This document shows, piece by piece, positions 1 to 5,797 of a stretch of DNA of 5,797 nucleotides. Every line of letters begins with the position of its first letter. Positions within the stretch are counted from its first letter, which is position 1. Origin of the DNA: Candidatus Solincola tengchongensis (lineage in GTDB: Bacteria; Actinomycetota; Geothermincolia; Geothermincolales; RBG-13-55-18); assembly GCA_015711895.1 (NCBI GenBank), contig JACVJH010000290.1, positions 1-5,797 on the forward strand, in the 5' to 3' direction. The notes below the pieces were generated by a model. That model searched no databases. It was given only the letters and a program-made list of their open reading frames with translations, and was not told the DNA's origin. Made by a program: the position numbers and the translations under genes.

Positions 1-149
1 CGGCAATAATGTGGCGACGCGGTGAAAGCCAGGCGGGATTCCCGCAGGGGCCACGGGGATCCTATGACGCCCCCGAGCCGAACTCCCCGCGGGAAGCCGG
101 GCGAAGACGCCATCGGTCGAGGGTAAACGAGATAAGGAAGCGGGTGGAC
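1..149 (+). other. Non-coding leader upstream of the DUF1786 gene, rich in inverted repeats
   Basis: No gene is supported here. One plus frame stays open through it into the DUF1786 gene, but the encoded Arg/Pro/Gly-rich stretch looks like translated non-coding DNA. Visible pairings are GTGGC 11-15 with GCCAC 50-54, enclosing the hairpin GCGGG 33-37 / CCCGC 41-45 with a 3-nt loop, and CGGGGA 54-59 with TCCCCG 84-89. GGGG 55-58 with CCCC 71-74 is a competing pairing. Together they could form a structured 5' leader, but such stems arise easily in GC-rich DNA. I compared it by eye with cobalamin, SAM, c-di-GMP and Moco riboswitch consensus cores and found no convincing match. The left part may be cut off by the window edge. 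Confidence 0.3.
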
Positions 150-1202
150 ATGCGCATTCTGGCCCTGGACATAGGCGTGGGGACCTGCGACATCCTCCTT
201 TACGACTCCGGGAGGACCCTGGAGAACTGCACCCGCATGGTCCTGCCCAGCCCCACTCGACTCCTGGCCGCGGAGTTCCGTTCTGCGGCGAAAAGCGCCG
301 GTCAAGGGAGCGTCTTCGTCCACGGCCACACGGTGGGGGGCGGGCCTTTCGCTCGAGCGGTGACGCGGGCCCTGGCGGCGGGGGTCGAGGTCTACATGAC
401 CCCGGCGGCGGCCCTCTCCATCCGCAACAACCTGGAGGACGTGGTCTCCATGGGAATCCGGATCGTCGAGAAACCTCCGCCCGGCTTCTCCGGGGCCACC
501 ATGGCCGCTGATGAGCTGGACCTCCGGCCCATGGTGGATTTTCTCGCCCGACACGGAGAGGCCCTGGACGACCTGGAGTGCGTGGCCGTAGCGGTGCAGG
601 ACCACGGTGTCTACGCCCCTGGGGAGAGCAACCGCAAGACGCGCCTTCGCCACATGAGGGAGCGCCTGGAAAAGGACCCCCGGCCAACGGCCTTGGCCCT
701 GCTCTCGCACGAGGTCCCGGACGCCTTCCCCCGCCTGTCATCCGCAGCCCGGCGGGCCGGCGAGCAGTTCCCCTCGAGCCGCGTGATGGTCATGGACACC
801 GCGCCCGCTGCGGTGGCCGGATGCCTCTCCGATCCCCGCCTGGAGGCCCTCTGCGGAGGCAACGTGCTGGTCATCAACGCCGGCAACGGGCACACGCTGG
901 CCTGCATCCTCGCCGGTGGACGGGTGGTGGGGGTCCTCGAACACCACACCCACCGACTGGAACCCATGGCCTTCGCCCGTTACCTGCACCTCTTCTGCGA
1001 CGGCCGGGCGAGGGACGAAGACCCCTTCATGGCCGAGGGGCACGGCCTTTTCTACCTGGGGGAACCCCCGGGCTGGGAGGCCCTGGAGCTGGTGGCCGTG
1101 ACCGGCCCCAACCGCGGCATGCTGGAGGGCACCGGCCTGGAACTCTATTACCCGGCGCCGGGAGATGACCGGGCCCATGGGGCTCGTACGGGCTTACCTT
1201 GA
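150..1202 (+). CDS. DUF1786-family protein (actin/Hsp70-like fold), C-terminus probably frameshifted
   Basis: The product is 350 aa if started at the ATG at 150. AAGGAAG (134-140) precedes this ATG by 9 nt, and the family-like sequence begins exactly here, so I reject the in-frame ATG at 9. The N-terminus MRILALDIGVGTCDILLYD resembles the phosphate-1 loop of the actin/Hsp70/sugar-kinase superfamily. VLVINAGNGHTLACIL (about residues 239-254) resembles a second glycine-rich nucleotide-binding segment. Other family-like stretches are HGHTVGGGP (58-66) and QDHGVYAPGE (about 150-159). DUF1786 proteins are often labelled pyruvate formate-lyase activating enzyme-related, but no CX3CX2C radical-SAM motif is visible, so that name is not supported. 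The biochemical role is unknown. The annotated frame ends in an atypical tail after about residue 337. Shifting by one base near 1160 gives MTGPMGLVRAYLERFGR, ending at 1218, which looks much more like the family end. No partner gene is visible on this strand. Confidence 0.8.
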   Translation: MRILALDIGVGTCDILLYDSGRTLENCTRMVLPSPTRLLAAEFRSAAKSAGQGSVFVHGHTVGGGPFARAVTRALAAGVEVYMTPAAALSIRNNLEDVVSMGIRIVEKPPPGFSGATMAADELDLRPMVDFLARHGEALDDLECVAVAVQDHGVYAPGESNRKTRLRHMRERLEKDPRPTALALLSHEVPDAFPRLSSAARRAGEQFPSSRVMVMDTAPAAVAGCLSDPRLEALCGGNVLVINAGNGHTLACILAGGRVVGVLEHHTHRLEPMAFARYLHLFCDGRARDEDPFMAEGHGLFYLGEPPGWEALELVAVTGPNRGMLEGTGLELYYPAPGDDRAHGARTGLP

Positions 1203-1218
1203 GCGCTTCGGCCGCTGA
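1160..1218 (+). pseudogene. Alternative-frame C-terminus of the DUF1786 gene (apparent frameshift)
   Basis: In the annotated frame the tail reads GDDRAHGARTGLP and stops at 1200-1202. From 1165 the next frame reads MTGPMGLVRAYLERFGR and stops at 1216-1218. From memory, DUF1786 proteins tend to end in a GDM(M)LTGPFGLL-like segment, so the second frame is probably ancestral. One extra base or two lost bases around the GGGAG run at 1160-1164 would explain the switch. This could be a sequencing or assembly error, a real recent mutation, or programmed frameshifting. I see no strong slippery heptamer, which makes the last least likely. Confidence 0.5.
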
Positions 1219-1241
1219 GCGGTTGCCCTCGGCAATCCCGC
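1219..1241 (+). terminator. Small hairpin directly after the alternative DUF1786 stop; weak terminator candidate
   Basis: GGTTGCC (1221-1227) pairs with GGCAATC (1231-1237) across a 3-nt CTC loop, with one G-T pair. A further GC pair pair lies outside a bulge. The hairpin starts one base after the alternative stop codon at 1216-1218. No T-run follows, so it is not a classical intrinsic terminator. Confidence 0.25.
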
Positions 1242-1558
1242 CGCGAATTATCGGAGTGCCCGCACCCGAACCATGAACCTGGCACGGAGAGGTTGCGCCA
1301 TGGCCGGGAATACAAGGTATTCCTGACCTACGGAAAGCCTACGAGGCGCGGATCTTGCAAAGAAATCGAGCGGATGGGTTTGAGCGAGCGGATTTCCCTT
1401 TCATTAAGCGGATTTCCCTTTCATGAGGAAGACGGCAAAGAACCGTCTCTTGTGGAGCTCGGAACGCTGACTGTCGTTCCGCGGCGAGAACCGATTGCCC
1501 AACATCTGGTCAGACCCGAGGCGGCGCCTTCGGAGGAAACCCTCCTGAGACGTTCAGT
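1242..1558. other. Gap between convergent genes, no supported gene
   Basis: This lies between the convergent DUF1786 and EamA genes. A plus frame is open from 1203 through 1748, with a possible TTG start at 1293. It lacks a properly spaced ribosome site, has mixed third-position composition and runs antisense into the EamA gene, so I do not call it. The stretch contains the tandem repeat listed separately. It also has GGAGG 1532-1536 facing CCTCC 1541-1545, a 5-bp stem just downstream of the EamA stop on the minus strand. No T-run follows that stem. Confidence 0.5.
1387..1424. repeat. Tandem 18-bp direct repeat, period 20
   Basis: AGCGGATTTCCCTTTCAT occurs at 1387-1404 and again, identical, at 1407-1424, separated by TA. 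A partial match, AGCGGAT, lies just upstream around 1369-1375. Two perfect copies in tandem look like a local slippage duplication. They could instead be paired binding sites in a gap between gene 3' ends, which is less likely. Confidence 0.85.
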
Positions 1559-2506
1559 TCATCCGCTCGGTCGGTTCTCCCGATTCTCCGCAACTTCACC
1601 ATCGGACCCCACCGTGGCCTTTCGCTCCTCCATGCCCACGGCTACCAGGCCAGCGAGGATGAGGGCTGTCCCGATGAAAAGGCCGGCGTTGACCCTCTCG
1701 CCAAGCCATATCCAGCCCCAGAAGAGGGAGATGGGGGCGATGAGGTAGATATAAAAGGCCGCCTGGGAGGCCCCCAGGCCTTCCAGCCCCTCGGAATAGA
1801 GAAGGTACCCGATCACCGTGCATCCCAGGCTGAGGAAGACGAGCCATCCCCATCCCTTCCCGGAAAGGGAAGCCACCTCGCCGGCGCAGTCACCACAGGC
1901 CAGGGCCAGGGGCAGGAGGGCCAGGGTGCCCAGGAAAATGGCGTATGCGGTGATGAAGAGCGGATCGTGCTCGTCCACCAGGGGCTTGAGCAACACGGTG
2001 TAAACCGCCCAGGCGGCGGCGGCCACAAGCACCAGCAGGATCCCCTGCACCCTCCCGGCCCCCAGGGAGGCGTCTCCTCCCATTAGGGTTATCACCGCGA
2101 CGCCACCCATGGCCGCCGCGGTCCCCGAGACCTTCAAGGGCCCCAGGCTCTCGCCCAGGATGAAGCGGGCGAACAAGGCGGCGAATATCGGGGTGGTGTT
2201 GGCGATGAGGCCGGCGGTGCCCGCGGGTATGGTGGTCTCCCCATAGGTAAGGGCCAGGTGATACCCGTAGACCGCGCTCACCCCGGCCAGGAAGACCAGG
2301 GTCCACTCCCCGACGGAAAGCCTCGGCCTGACTCTCCACCTCGGCAAAAGAAAGGGGAGGAACACCATCCCGGCCAGGAGGAAGCGGAGCAGGTTAAGGG
2401 TGATGTAGGACACCTCGTCCAGGAGTACCTTGACCCCGACGAAAGCCAGGCCCCATATCCAGCAGACGGCGAACAGCTGGAGGTGGTGCTTCCAACGGGA
2501 CTTCAC
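1559..2506 (-). CDS. EamA/DMT-superfamily permease
   Basis: The 315-aa integral membrane protein has the two-repeat layout of the drug/metabolite transporter superfamily, at the usual family length of about 300 aa. The first EamA repeat covers about residues 10-142 and ends in LGESLGPLKVSGTAAAMGG. The second covers about 153-292 and ends in LGERVNAGLFIGTALILAG. These paired GE-containing segments before the last helix of each half are a hallmark of the family. About ten hydrophobic helices are visible, followed by a polar tail of about 23 residues from position 293. Start: the codon at 2506 is GTG, preceded by GGAGG (complement of 2514-2518) at 7-nt spacing. The substrate cannot be told from sequence; family members export amino acids, metabolites or drugs. 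A 127-aa gene lies upstream on the same strand, 166 nt away, and the two may be co-transcribed. Confidence 0.92.
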   Translation of the reverse strand: MKSRWKHHLQLFAVCWIWGLAFVGVKVLLDEVSYITLNLLRFLLAGMVFLPFLLPRWRVRPRLSVGEWTLVFLAGVSAVYGYHLALTYGETTIPAGTAGLIANTTPIFAALFARFILGESLGPLKVSGTAAAMGGVAVITLMGGDASLGAGRVQGILLVLVAAAAWAVYTVLLKPLVDEHDPLFITAYAIFLGTLALLPLALACGDCAGEVASLSGKGWGWLVFLSLGCTVIGYLLYSEGLEGLGASQAAFYIYLIAPISLFWGWIWLGERVNAGLFIGTALILAGLVAVGMEERKATVGSDGEVAENRENRPSG

Positions 2507-2634
2507 GGCCGCCCCTCCCCGGCGCCTCCCGCGGCGAGCACGTACCAGCCCTCCTCATGCGGTCGGAACTCCAAACCGCGCTCCCTTGCCGGAACGCCTG
2601 CGCGTTGCCCATGGGAACCCGCCGCTGGCGGCAT
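2503..2634 (-). CDS. Possible 43-aa ORF overlapping the EamA start (GTGA overlap)
   Basis: An ATG at 2634 opens a 43-codon frame whose TGA (2505-2503) overlaps the GTG start of the EamA gene as GTGA, the geometry of translational coupling. The C-terminal half, LEFRPHEEGWYVLAAGG (residues 21-37), reads more like protein than the first half, which is rich in Ala, Gly and Pro. Most third positions in the second half are G or C. No good ribosome site precedes the ATG. The frame could be a real small leader ORF, the remnant of a larger gene or chance. I recognise no family. Confidence 0.25.
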   Translation of the reverse strand: MPPAAGSHGQRAGVPARERGLEFRPHEEGWYVLAAGGAGEGRP

Positions 2635-2672
2635 CCAAGGCGGCGCGAGAGGGATCTCCCCGGCCGTCCCGA

Positions 2673-3056
2673 TCAACCCTTCCCCCCGCTGGGGCGCTCG
2701 GCCAGCCGGTAGCCGAGCCTCAACCACAGGGGATAGGTGGCGAAGATGGCGGCGGACACCGCATGCCCCTTGGGGGGCACGTTGCGGTGGTCGAACTTGA
2801 AGACCCCCGAGTTTATCATCCAGTCCCGTCCCGATTCGGCCCGGCACATCTCCCATATCCAGCGCGTCCACTCCAGGTTGAAGTAGAGGCTGATGCTGGT
2901 GGCGTAGAAAGCCCCCAGGGTGGCAAGGTCCAGGAATCTCCTCACCCTTTCCCTCTTCTCGTCATCCTTCACCAGCCTACGGGTGGCCTTGGCGTAGAGG
3001 TAACCGATGGACACCAGCCAGGGTGGATCGATGAGGAAGCTGTCGTAGGGTATCAT
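2673..3056 (-). CDS. 127-aa protein of unknown function, two likely membrane segments
   Basis: Coding is well supported. The ATG at 3056 is preceded by AAAGGAGGT (complement of about 3060-3068), a near-perfect Shine-Dalgarno, and a TATAAT box lies about 33 nt upstream of the start. I recognise no family. The protein begins MIPYDSFLIDPPWLVSIGYL. A charged stretch (about residues 23-40, many Lys, Arg, Asp and Glu) follows. Then comes a hydrophobic segment rich in aromatics (about 41-60), a Trp-rich loop (LEWTRWIWEM, 61-70) and a conserved-looking polar stretch, SGVFKFDHRNVPPKGH (83-98). A second hydrophobic segment (about 99-117) and a short basic tail end the protein. A small two-helix membrane protein is plausible, but both segments carry polar residues. 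The EamA gene lies downstream on the same strand and may share the transcript. There is no sign of truncation. Confidence 0.8.
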   Translation of the reverse strand: MIPYDSFLIDPPWLVSIGYLYAKATRRLVKDDEKRERVRRFLDLATLGAFYATSISLYFNLEWTRWIWEMCRAESGRDWMINSGVFKFDHRNVPPKGHAVSAAIFATYPLWLRLGYRLAERPSGGKG

Positions 3057-3088
3057 GCGACCTCCTTTCTCCCGACTCCGCCATTCCG

Positions 3089-3094
3089 ATTATA
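3089..3094 (-). promoter_or_regulatory. Candidate -10 box for the 127-aa gene
   Basis: The minus strand reads TATAAT, a perfect consensus -10, 33 nt upstream of the ATG at 3056. That leaves a short 5' leader carrying the AAAGGAGGT ribosome site. No good -35 is visible at 16-18 nt; the region there is G/T-rich (GGGTTTT). AT-rich words are uncommon in this GC-rich sequence, which makes the match more meaningful. Confidence 0.5.
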
Positions 3095-3365
3095 TACGAG
3101 CGCCGGCCCGAAAACCCCCCAGGCAAGACCTTCCGCTCTCCAACCGGCTTGGATCATCCTTATCCTTGCCTCCCGGGATGGAGGAACCGCGTGTGACGAA
3201 TCGCGCATGGGAGAGCCGGTGATCCGCAGCGTCCCTCCTTAATTACCCTTACCCTACCCAGGTCTCCTTGGACCCTTTCCGGCTAGAATGGCGCATGAGA
3301 AAACATTTCCCCTACCGCCTCCATGCCGTCATCCCTCACGCCCCCGGCCCGAGCGGGCAGAGGCC

Positions 3366-3782
3366 TCAGGGCTGGTGGGCGATAGGCGCACCTCTACTGA
3401 TGAAACGGGCGGGCCGGCGTTGAAATGCGATGTGGAGGCGGTTTGCTGTCACGTAGTAATCTCTAGCCTCTACATAATAGATCGGCTCCTCGCCGTAGCC
3501 GGAGGAAACCGGTTCCCCGCAGTAGAAATTGAACCCTTAGCGAAGGACGGGTATCGGCTCCCTATCCTTCATATGCCCTTTCGCCTTGGATCCCGGGTAG
3601 CCCTGTCCGTTCTCTAAACGGAGGGCTTCCGGCCACAATTCGATCATGTGATGTTCCGACCATGACGCGGTTTCCCGCAGTTCGTATGATGTGAAGGGTG
3701 GCGTGCTCAAGGCCAACCCGCACGACGGGAGAGGAAAATCTCCGATGTCCCCGCGTAAAAACCAAACCGGGAAAGACCTCTC
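3366..3782 (-). pseudogene. Possible decayed gene: minus-strand frame open apart from one TAA
   Basis: After a TGA at 3783-3785, one minus-strand frame runs to a TGA at 3366-3368, interrupted only by a TAA at 3537-3539. That makes about 138 codons with a single stop. Both sides of the TAA read like protein in the same frame: SEHHMIELWPEALRLENGQG, then KDREPIPVLR before the stop, and FNFYCGEPVSSGYG and EEPIYYVEARDYYVTANR after it. The first ATG is at 3647. Third positions are G/C in roughly two thirds of the codons I counted after the stop, lower than in intact neighbours. This fits a decayed or foreign gene, but plus-strand frames also stay open here, so chance is possible. I recognise no family. 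Confidence 0.3.
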
Positions 3783-3857
3783 TCAATGCACATGGTGGCT
3801 TGAATGTCCCCGGTAGTGCCGCGCGCGTGGAAACGGTATAAGAAAACGAGGATAATA

Positions 3858-3989
3858 ATGATCAACCGGTACCGGATCCGGAACACCCGTGCCGCGGAGC
3901 GGAAGCAGCGAGAAAAGTGGGCGGCAGTTGCTCCGCTGAAACTGCTGGCTGTCCTCGGATCCGGGGGGCCGGCGGCAACCGACCGGTGA
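3858..3989 (+). CDS. Candidate small basic protein, 43 aa
   Basis: The ATG at 3858 is preceded by GAGG (3848-3851) at 6-nt spacing. The frame ends with TGA at 3987-3989. The protein starts with a very basic stretch, MINRYRIRNTRAAERKQREK, and then has a short hydrophobic run, AAVAPLKLLAVLG. About three quarters of third positions are G or C, closer to real genes here than other frames in this region. The same frame is open back to an ATG at 3804, giving 61 aa with another basic segment. I recognise no family. It could be a small peptide or a chance ORF. Confidence 0.25.
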   Translation: MINRYRIRNTRAAERKQREKWAAVAPLKLLAVLGSGGPAATDR

Positions 3990-4021
3990 ACCTCGCCACC
4001 ACCGCTTAGCGAGGACGGTCG
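3980..4021 (+). other. Two-part hairpin upstream of the ABC permease
   Basis: CGACC (3980-3984) pairs with GGTCG (4017-4021), and inside it CCTCGC (3991-3996) pairs with GCGAGG (4009-4014). That gives 11 base pairs around a 12-nt loop, with a 6/2 internal loop. It overlaps the stop of the small ORF at 3987-3989 and lies about 100 nt before the permease start. No T-run follows, so it is either a weak terminator, a leader structure or chance. Confidence 0.3.
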
Positions 4022-4122
4022 CATTACGGCTCCAAGGAGTGCGCGACCTCCGGTAAAGGGGCTGAAGGCCGCGGCCAGCGCAAACGACGAGCCGTTCTTG
4101 AGGAAGGATGCGGAGGAGAGGG

Positions 4123-5797
4123 ATGAGGCTCTTACGCCGCAAGCTGGTGCGGGAGATCCGCCAGGCCAAGTTCCGTTTCCTGGCCGTGAGCCTGGTGGTG
4201 GCTATCGGCACCGTGCTCTTCACCGCATCCTACATGTCCTACCTCAACCTTTCCAAGTCCTACCAGTACACCTACGAGAAACTGGACTTCGAGGACCTGT
4301 TGGTCCGCGTGGACAGGGCGCCGGAGCGGGTAGTGGACCGCCTTTCCGAGCTGCCCAACATCGAACTCCTTACCCCGCGGATAAGCAAGCCGGTGAGCAT
4401 GGAGCTGGCGGACGGCACGCGCATCACCGGCCAGGTGATAAGCGTCCCCACCCGGAAACCCTACGTGAACACCCTCCACCTCCTGGAGGGCAGGGAGCTG
4501 ACGGGAAGCGAGAAGGAGCTCACCTGCCTGGTGGAGACCCACTTCGCCAAGTTCAACCACCTGAAAGAAGGCGACACGGTGTACGCGGTGAAGAACGGCG
4601 AGCGTCTTCCGGTGAGGGTGGCCGGGGTGGTAGCCAGCCCCGAATACCTGGTGGTCTTCCGCAACCGGCAGTTCCCCATGACCTCGGCGTCCGTCTACGG
4701 CGTCTTCTATTTCACCACGGAGCAGGCGCGATCCCTGGCCGGTTTCCCCTCCGGTTCCTACAACGAGTTCGCCCTCACCCTCAAGGACTACTCGCTTCTG
4801 GAGACCACCCGTAGCCAGGTGGAAGCCATCCTCTCCCCTTATGAGATAGAGGACGTCACCACCCGCGACAACCAGATATCCAAGACCATCCTGGAGATGG
4901 ACATCCGGCAGTTCCACAACTTCGCTCTCTTCTTCCCCATCCTCTTCTTCTCCATCGCCGCCTTCAGCATCTACATGATCCTCTCCCGCATGGTGCGCAT
5001 GCAACGGCCGATAATCGGCCTCATGCGGGCCATCGGTTATTCCTCCCGAAGGGTGCTGCGTCATTACCTGTCCTTCGCCCTGGCGGTGGGGGTCTTCGGC
5101 ATCTTCGTGGGGAGCCTGCTGGGGATACTGGCCACCGCCCTGGTCTCCAAGATTTACGCCGGGACCATGGGCATCCCCTTCGTGCACTTCGGCCTCTATC
5201 CTCAGGTCTTCGGCTACGGCTCACTCTTGGCCATGGGATTCTGCGCCTTGGCCGGCCTCATCCCCGCTCGCCAATCGGCGGCCGTGCATCCCACGGAGGC
5301 CCTGCGGGGGTCGGTGGACATCTCCAGGTACGGCAAACCCACCTGGCTGGAGAGGCTGCTCCCCTCCATCTCCCGCCTGCGCGTCTTCTGGCGGCTTCCA
5401 CTGCGCAACGTCTTCCGCAACCGGAGGCGCACCGCCTTCACCGTGGTGGGCATAGTCTTCGCCATCGTGCTCATCCTCATGAACCTGGGCATCAACGACA
5501 CCGTGCACGCCAACATGGACCGGGCTTTCAACCACCTCTTCACCTTCGACATCGCCGTTCTCTTCCTGGAGCCCCAGACCAGGGTGACCCAGAGAAAGCT
5601 GGAGAGCCTCCCCGGCGTGACCATGGTGGAACCCACCGCTGGTCATCCCTGCACCATCAAAGCGGGCGACAGGGACGTGGAGAGCATAGTCATGGGAATA
5701 CTCGCCGACACCGTGATGCGCGGCTTCCTGGACGAGAAGAACCGCCCGGTGAAGCTCCCCCCCCCGCCCTGCCTCCTCACCAACCACTCCCCCGACC
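4123..5797 (+). CDS. MacB/FtsX-type ABC transporter permease, C-terminus beyond window
   Basis: The frame is open from the ATG at 4123 to the window edge, giving 558 codons. GGAGG (4112-4116) sits 6 nt upstream. An in-frame ATG at 4108 is possible but has a poorer site. Layout: a basic N-terminus, then TM1 (about residues 19-40), then a large extracytoplasmic MacB-like core (about 41-260). An FtsX domain follows with three helices (about 267-287, 317-343 and 364-381), closing in IPARQSAAVHPTEALRGS (380-397), a typical FtsX-domain end. A linker leads to LRNVFRNRRRTAFTVVGI (427-444), the usual start of the second half, with TM5 at about 437-457 and the beginning of a second extracytoplasmic domain. 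Family members of this architecture are commonly near 780-850 aa, so roughly a third is probably missing. They act with a separate ATPase, and often a membrane-fusion protein, in lipoprotein, peptide or lipid export or in mechanotransmission. No ATPase gene lies upstream, so it is expected downstream. The substrate is unknown. Confidence 0.93.
   Translation, partial: MRLLRRKLVREIRQAKFRFLAVSLVVAIGTVLFTASYMSYLNLSKSYQYTYEKLDFEDLLVRVDRAPERVVDRLSELPNIELLTPRISKPVSMELADGTRITGQVISVPTRKPYVNTLHLLEGRELTGSEKELTCLVETHFAKFNHLKEGDTVYAVKNGERLPVRVAGVVASPEYLVVFRNRQFPMTSASVYGVFYFTTEQARSLAGFPSGSYNEFALTLKDYSLLETTRSQVEAILSPYEIEDVTTRDNQISKTILEMDIRQFHNFALFFPILFFSIAAFSIYMILSRMVRMQRPIIGLMRAIGYSSRRVLRHYLSFALAVGVFGIFVGSLLGILATALVSKIYAGTMGIPFVHFGLYPQVFGYGSLLAMGFCALAGLIPARQSAAVHPTEALRGSVDISRYGKPTWLERLLPSISRLRVFWRLPLRNVFRNRRRTAFTVVGIVFAIVLILMNLGINDTVHANMDRAFNHLFTFDIAVLFLEPQTRVTQRKLESLPGVTMVEPTAGHPCTIKAGDRDVESIVMGILADTVMRGFLDEKNRPVKLPPPPCLLTNHSPD

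Larger units (their letters stand above)
3095..4122. other. About 1 kb divergent intergenic region without a convincing gene
   Basis: This lies between the minus-strand 127-aa gene and the plus-strand ABC permease. By eye it is lower in GC than the flanking genes, and frames on both strands are broken by stops. Plus-strand frame 3288-3617 (109 codons) is open and follows a TAGAAT box at 3284-3289, but it lacks a ribosome site and reads poorly as protein. Candidate content listed separately is a stop-interrupted minus-strand frame (3366-3782), a small plus ORF (3858-3989) and a two-part hairpin (3980-4021). I see no tRNA, terminal inverted repeats or transposase fragment. Confidence 0.5.

Noticed and set aside
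10..80. Possible cobalamin or c-di-GMP riboswitch suggested by GCGACGC and GGTGAAAGCC words
   Set aside because: The conserved cores do not line up in order or spacing with either class, so I kept it only as an unclassified structured leader.
9..149. In-frame 47-codon N-terminal extension of the DUF1786 gene
   Set aside because: The Arg/Pro/Gly-rich stretch has no family similarity. The ATG at 150 has a good AAGGAAG site, and the conserved domain starts right there.
1293..1748. Plus-strand frame of 151 codons from a TTG
   Set aside because: It lacks a properly spaced ribosome site, has mixed third-position composition, and its second half is antisense to the well-supported EamA gene.
2258..3242. 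Two long plus-strand frames (2258-2800 and 2430-3242)
   Set aside because: Both are antisense to the EamA and 127-aa genes, with Pro/Arg/Ala-rich low-quality translations typical of shadows of GC-rich genes.
3288..3617. Plus-strand frame of 109 codons after a TAGAAT box
   Set aside because: It has no ribosome site, an unusual Cys/Pro-rich composition and no -35 at proper spacing. The minus strand reads somewhat better as protein over the same bases.
3783..4223. Minus-strand frame of 146 codons in the divergent region
   Set aside because: It is Arg/Pro/Ser-rich with no recognisable motif, and it runs antisense into the start of the ABC permease.
4098..5787. Long frames overlapping the ABC permease (4098-4814 plus; 4132-5187 and 5221-5787 minus)
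   Set aside because: They are by-products of the strong G/C third-position bias of the permease. Their translations are His/Gly/Glu- or Pro-rich with no domains.

Overview
This is a GC-rich bacterial window. Genuine genes show strong G/C preference at third codon positions and purine-rich Shine-Dalgarno sites. I see no RNA gene, CRISPR array, transposase or other mobile element. The gene content (a DUF1786 protein, an EamA permease, an FtsX-type ABC permease) does not fix the taxon. A high-GC anaerobe, such as a deep-branching actinobacterium or a related lineage, would fit, but that is inference.

Layout. Positions 1-149 are a non-coding leader with several GC-rich inverted repeats. Positions 150-1202 (+) encode a DUF1786-family, actin-fold-like protein. 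Its last codons appear frameshifted, and an alternative frame ends at 1218 with a more family-like tail. Positions 1219-1558 are a gap between convergent genes, holding a small hairpin and an 18-bp tandem direct repeat. Positions 1559-2506 (-) encode a ten-helix EamA/DMT permease starting at GTG. Upstream of it on the same strand is a possible 43-codon ORF (2503-2634) that overlaps the permease start, then a 127-aa protein of unknown function (2673-3056) with a near-perfect Shine-Dalgarno and a TATAAT box. Positions 3057-4122 are about 1 kb without a convincing gene. This stretch is lower in GC than the genes and contains a stop-interrupted minus-strand open frame that may be a decayed gene, a candidate 43-aa plus-strand ORF and a two-part hairpin. 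From 4123 (+) to the window edge is the first 558 codons of a MacB/FtsX-type ABC transporter permease.

How the genes relate. The two minus-strand genes (127-aa protein and EamA permease) may be co-transcribed. The DUF1786 gene and the ABC permease appear to belong to separate transcription units. The permease lies at the right edge, so its ATPase partner would be expected nearby outside the window. Nothing here amounts to a clearly new multi-gene system. The best leads are the frameshifted DUF1786 tail, the unexplained 1-kb divergent intergenic region and the 127-aa orphan protein.
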